A DNA stretch of 17,892 bases from CAYORM01 sp964406375 (GTDB lineage Bacteria > Pseudomonadota > Alphaproteobacteria > DSM-16000 > Inquilinaceae), in the NCBI GenBank assembly GCA_964406375.1, contig CAYORM010000057.1:1-17892 (forward strand), in the 5' to 3' direction. Positions 16,462 through 17,892 of the stretch are shown piece by piece. A program made the translations under genes and the position numbers. The notes under the pieces are model-generated. The model worked only from the letters and a program-made list of their open reading frames with translations. It did not search any database and had not been told where the DNA came from. Within the stretch, counting starts at the first letter, position 1; each line of letters begins with the position of its first letter.

Positions 16462-16683
16462 ATGAGCCTCGACTTCACCACCACCATCCTCCTCCTCATC
16501 CTCTCCCTCGCGGTGGTGCTCGCGATGGCCCTTCTCGATCGCCGCCGGCCGCCGCCGGGCGAGGTGCGGCTCTTTCCGGTCCTGCCGGTGATGATGCTCG
16601 CCGGGCTGGTGGCGATCTTGATGCTGGCGCATCTCGTCAGCCTGTGGACCGGCCAGCCGCTCATGCCACGGCGCGGGTTCTGA
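16462..16683 (+). CDS. Small two-helix membrane protein, function unknown
   Basis: A 73-residue protein with two hydrophobic helices: residues about 6-24 (TTTILLLILSLAVVLAMAL) and about 41-62 (the VLPVMMLAGLVAILMLAHL region). They are separated by a short basic, proline-rich loop beginning DRRRPPPGEVRLFP. Positive charge between the helices suggests both termini face the periplasm. The helix-loop-PxxPxMxLxGL-helix pattern recalls small conserved proteins of unknown function in proteobacteria, but I cannot name a family. The frame is open from ATG 16411; ATG 16462 is preferred because everything before it is low-complexity and not membrane-like, though no clear ribosome site is seen. A small CACGC/GCGTG hairpin begins directly after the stop (16684-16697). 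ompA-like follows 77 bases later on the same strand. Confidence 0.68.
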   Translation: MSLDFTTTILLLILSLAVVLAMALLDRRRPPPGEVRLFPVLPVMMLAGLVAILMLAHLVSLWTGQPLMPRRGF

Positions 16684-16760
16684 CACGCCACCGCGTGCGA
16701 ATTCGGCTGCATCGCGCGTCCATCTGGGGTAAGCGGAGCGGTCGGATTCGTTGTGGGTGG

Positions 16761-17825
16761 ATGATGATGGCACGTCTTTCTCTGATCACCCTGGCCGCGT
16801 GCCTGGCGGCGGCGCCGGCCGCCTTCGCACAGCAGGGGACCGGCCTCTACGTCTCCGCCGGCATCGGCGCCAACTGGCTCGAGGAGGTGTCGGGCGACTA
16901 CCGCTACACGGGCCCTGAGGGGGACAGTTCTGCCGGCGACGCGCTCACCTTCGATGTCGGGCCGATGGGGGTGGTCGCCATCGGCTATGACTGGGGCATG
17001 ATCCGGGCGGAAGGTGAGCTCGGCCTGCGGACCAACGCGATCGACAACGAGTATTACCGGGGCAGCCCGTTCGGCGAGCCCGTCGGTCACATCCGCACGC
17101 TGACGCTGATGGCGAACGCCCTCGTCGATTTCGATCTCGGTGCGGTGACCCTTTATGGCGGTGGCGGCCTCGGCGTCGCCAATGTCGAACTCCGCTACGA
17201 GAACCGGTCCGACGATCCGGACGAGGTCTATCCGAGCAACACCAGCTACGACACGGTATTTGCTTGGCAGGGGATTCTCGGCGCCGCCTACAACCTGTCG
17301 CCGCAGCTCGCGCTGACCGGCGAATACCGCTATCTCGGCGCCTTCGAGCGGCTCGATTTCGACGGCGGTTTCTATGAGGACGCGGAGAGCGAAGAGAGTT
17401 TCCTCGATGCCGGCTTCGGCAACCATTCGGCGCTGATCGGCCTGCGCTACACCTTCGCGCCGCCGGCGCCGGCCGCGGCGGCCGAGGTGGTGCAGGCGCG
17501 CAGCTACCTCGTCTTCTTCGACTTCGACAGCGCGGCGCTGACCCCGGACGCCCGCTCGATCGTCGCCTCGGCGGCGGCGGACGCGCTGGCGGGCGGCAGC
17601 CCGCGCCTCGACGTCACCGGCCACACCGACCGCTCGGGCTCGGACGCCTACAACCAGGCGCTGTCGATCCGTCGCGCGACCTCGGTGCAGAACGAGCTGA
17701 TCGCCAATGGCGTGCCGGCGGACATCATCGTGATCCGCGGCGCGGGCGAGAGCGAGAACCTCGTCCCGACCGCCGACGGCGTGCGCGAGCCGCAGAACCG
17801 CCGCGTCGAGATCGTGATCAACTGA
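16761..17825 (+). CDS. OmpA-family outer-membrane protein (beta-barrel plus peptidoglycan-binding domain)
   Basis: A 354-residue protein with a signal peptide (cleavage expected after AAFA, residue 23), an N-terminal eight-strand-type beta-barrel (about 24-235; alternating patterns such as GLYVSAGIGANWL, VVAIGYDW, VTLYGGGGLGVANVELRY, LALTGEYRYLG, SALIGLRYTF), a PAPAAAAE linker and a C-terminal OmpA domain (249-354). The latter has FFDFDSAALTPDA, GHTDRSGSDAYNQ, LSIRRA and NRRVEI; Asp290 and Arg305 match the pair that binds diaminopimelate in OmpA, with the same 15-residue spacing. It tethers the outer membrane to peptidoglycan. Three consecutive ATGs (16761, 16764, 16767) follow GGGTGG; any may be used. 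Its mature N-terminus nearly equals that of the truncated gene at 1-151. Two hairpins follow, the first starting at the stop. Confidence 0.95.
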   Translation: MMMARLSLITLAACLAAAPAAFAQQGTGLYVSAGIGANWLEEVSGDYRYTGPEGDSSAGDALTFDVGPMGVVAIGYDWGMIRAEGELGLRTNAIDNEYYRGSPFGEPVGHIRTLTLMANALVDFDLGAVTLYGGGGLGVANVELRYENRSDDPDEVYPSNTSYDTVFAWQGILGAAYNLSPQLALTGEYRYLGAFERLDFDGGFYEDAESEESFLDAGFGNHSALIGLRYTFAPPAPAAAAEVVQARSYLVFFDFDSAALTPDARSIVASAAADALAGGSPRLDVTGHTDRSGSDAYNQALSIRRATSVQNELIANGVPADIIVIRGAGESENLVPTADGVREPQNRRVEIVIN

Positions 17826-17849
17826 TCGCCGGCCTCCGGCCGGTGATCA
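17823..17849 (+). terminator. Terminator hairpin beginning at the ompA-like stop codon
   Basis: TGATCGCCGGCC and GGCCGGTGATCA pair as a 12-bp stem with one G-U wobble and a three-base loop. The stop codon TGA is the first three bases of the stem. There is no U-tract. Confidence 0.7.
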
Positions 17850-17850
17850 C

Positions 17851-17866
17851 CCCCGCCCGGGCGGGG
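17851..17866. terminator. Second GC palindrome after the ompA-like gene
   Basis: CCCCGCCCGGGCGGGG is a perfect 16-base palindrome directly after the first hairpin. Together they form a tandem GC-rich terminator, possibly shared with a convergent gene beyond the window, which would be transcribed toward this point. Confidence 0.55.
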
Positions 17867-17892
17867 TCACGATCCGCGAGAGCATCAGGGGG

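Noticed and set aside
16263..17624. 453-codon minus-strand frame opposite the OmpA-like gene
   Set aside because: The sense strand encodes a signal peptide, beta-barrel and OmpA domain with conserved binding residues. The antisense frame shows nothing comparable.

Overview
The window is high-GC DNA, about 70% by eye, and most likely comes from an alphaproteobacterium. Evidence for this is an ATP12-type F1-ATPase assembly chaperone (a family of Alphaproteobacteria and mitochondria), two OmpA-type outer-membrane proteins, a LacI/RbsABC-type sugar uptake operon and a HutC-type TGTA-N2-TACA palindrome in front of hutU. I cannot place it at genus level. There are 15 protein genes, no RNA genes, no CRISPR and no recognisable insertion sequences. 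One 10-N assembly gap lies inside a carboxylase gene.

Layout. (1) 1-151 (-): the first 50 codons of an outer-membrane beta-barrel protein that leaves the window; its N-terminus is closely similar to that of the OmpA-like protein at the other end. (2) 434-5343 (+): hutU and hutH for the first two steps of histidine breakdown, with a palindromic operator just before hutU, then a separately initiated amidase-signature hydrolase. The rest of the hut pathway is not here. (3) 11032-5365 (-): an apparent operon of lacI-type regulator, phytanoyl-CoA-dioxygenase-family (Fe(II)/2-oxoglutarate) enzyme, sugar-type permease, periplasmic binding protein and double-domain ATPase. I read this as an uptake-and-oxidation cassette for an unknown, probably sugar-like compound. 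(4) 16318-11139 (-): ATP12 chaperone, acyl-CoA carboxylase carboxyltransferase (PccB type), family-2 glycosyltransferase, EamA/DMT exporter and YeiH/UPF0324 transporter, closely packed and probably co-transcribed at least in part. (5) 16462-17825 (+): a 73-residue two-helix membrane protein and a full-length OmpA-like protein.

How the parts work. HutH deaminates histidine to urocanate and HutU hydrates it to imidazolonepropionate; induction by urocanate through a HutC repressor encoded elsewhere is likely. In the sugar-type operon, the LacI protein probably senses the imported ligand, the transporter brings it in, and the dioxygenase is the only candidate catabolic enzyme. In the carboxylase block, the glycosyltransferase starts inside the carboxylase stop codon (GTGA overlap), so the two are translationally coupled despite having no obvious functional link.

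The most unusual structural signal is that many stop codons here sit inside, or form the first bases of, GC-rich hairpins without U-tracts: ATPase, binding protein, permease, lacI, yeiH, eamA and ompA. The strongest examples have 8-12 bp stems. The apparent frameshift in the carboxylase is explained by a wrongly sized run of Ns. I found no clear evidence of a wholly new defence or mobile system. The lacI-dioxygenase-ABC operon is the best candidate for something undescribed.
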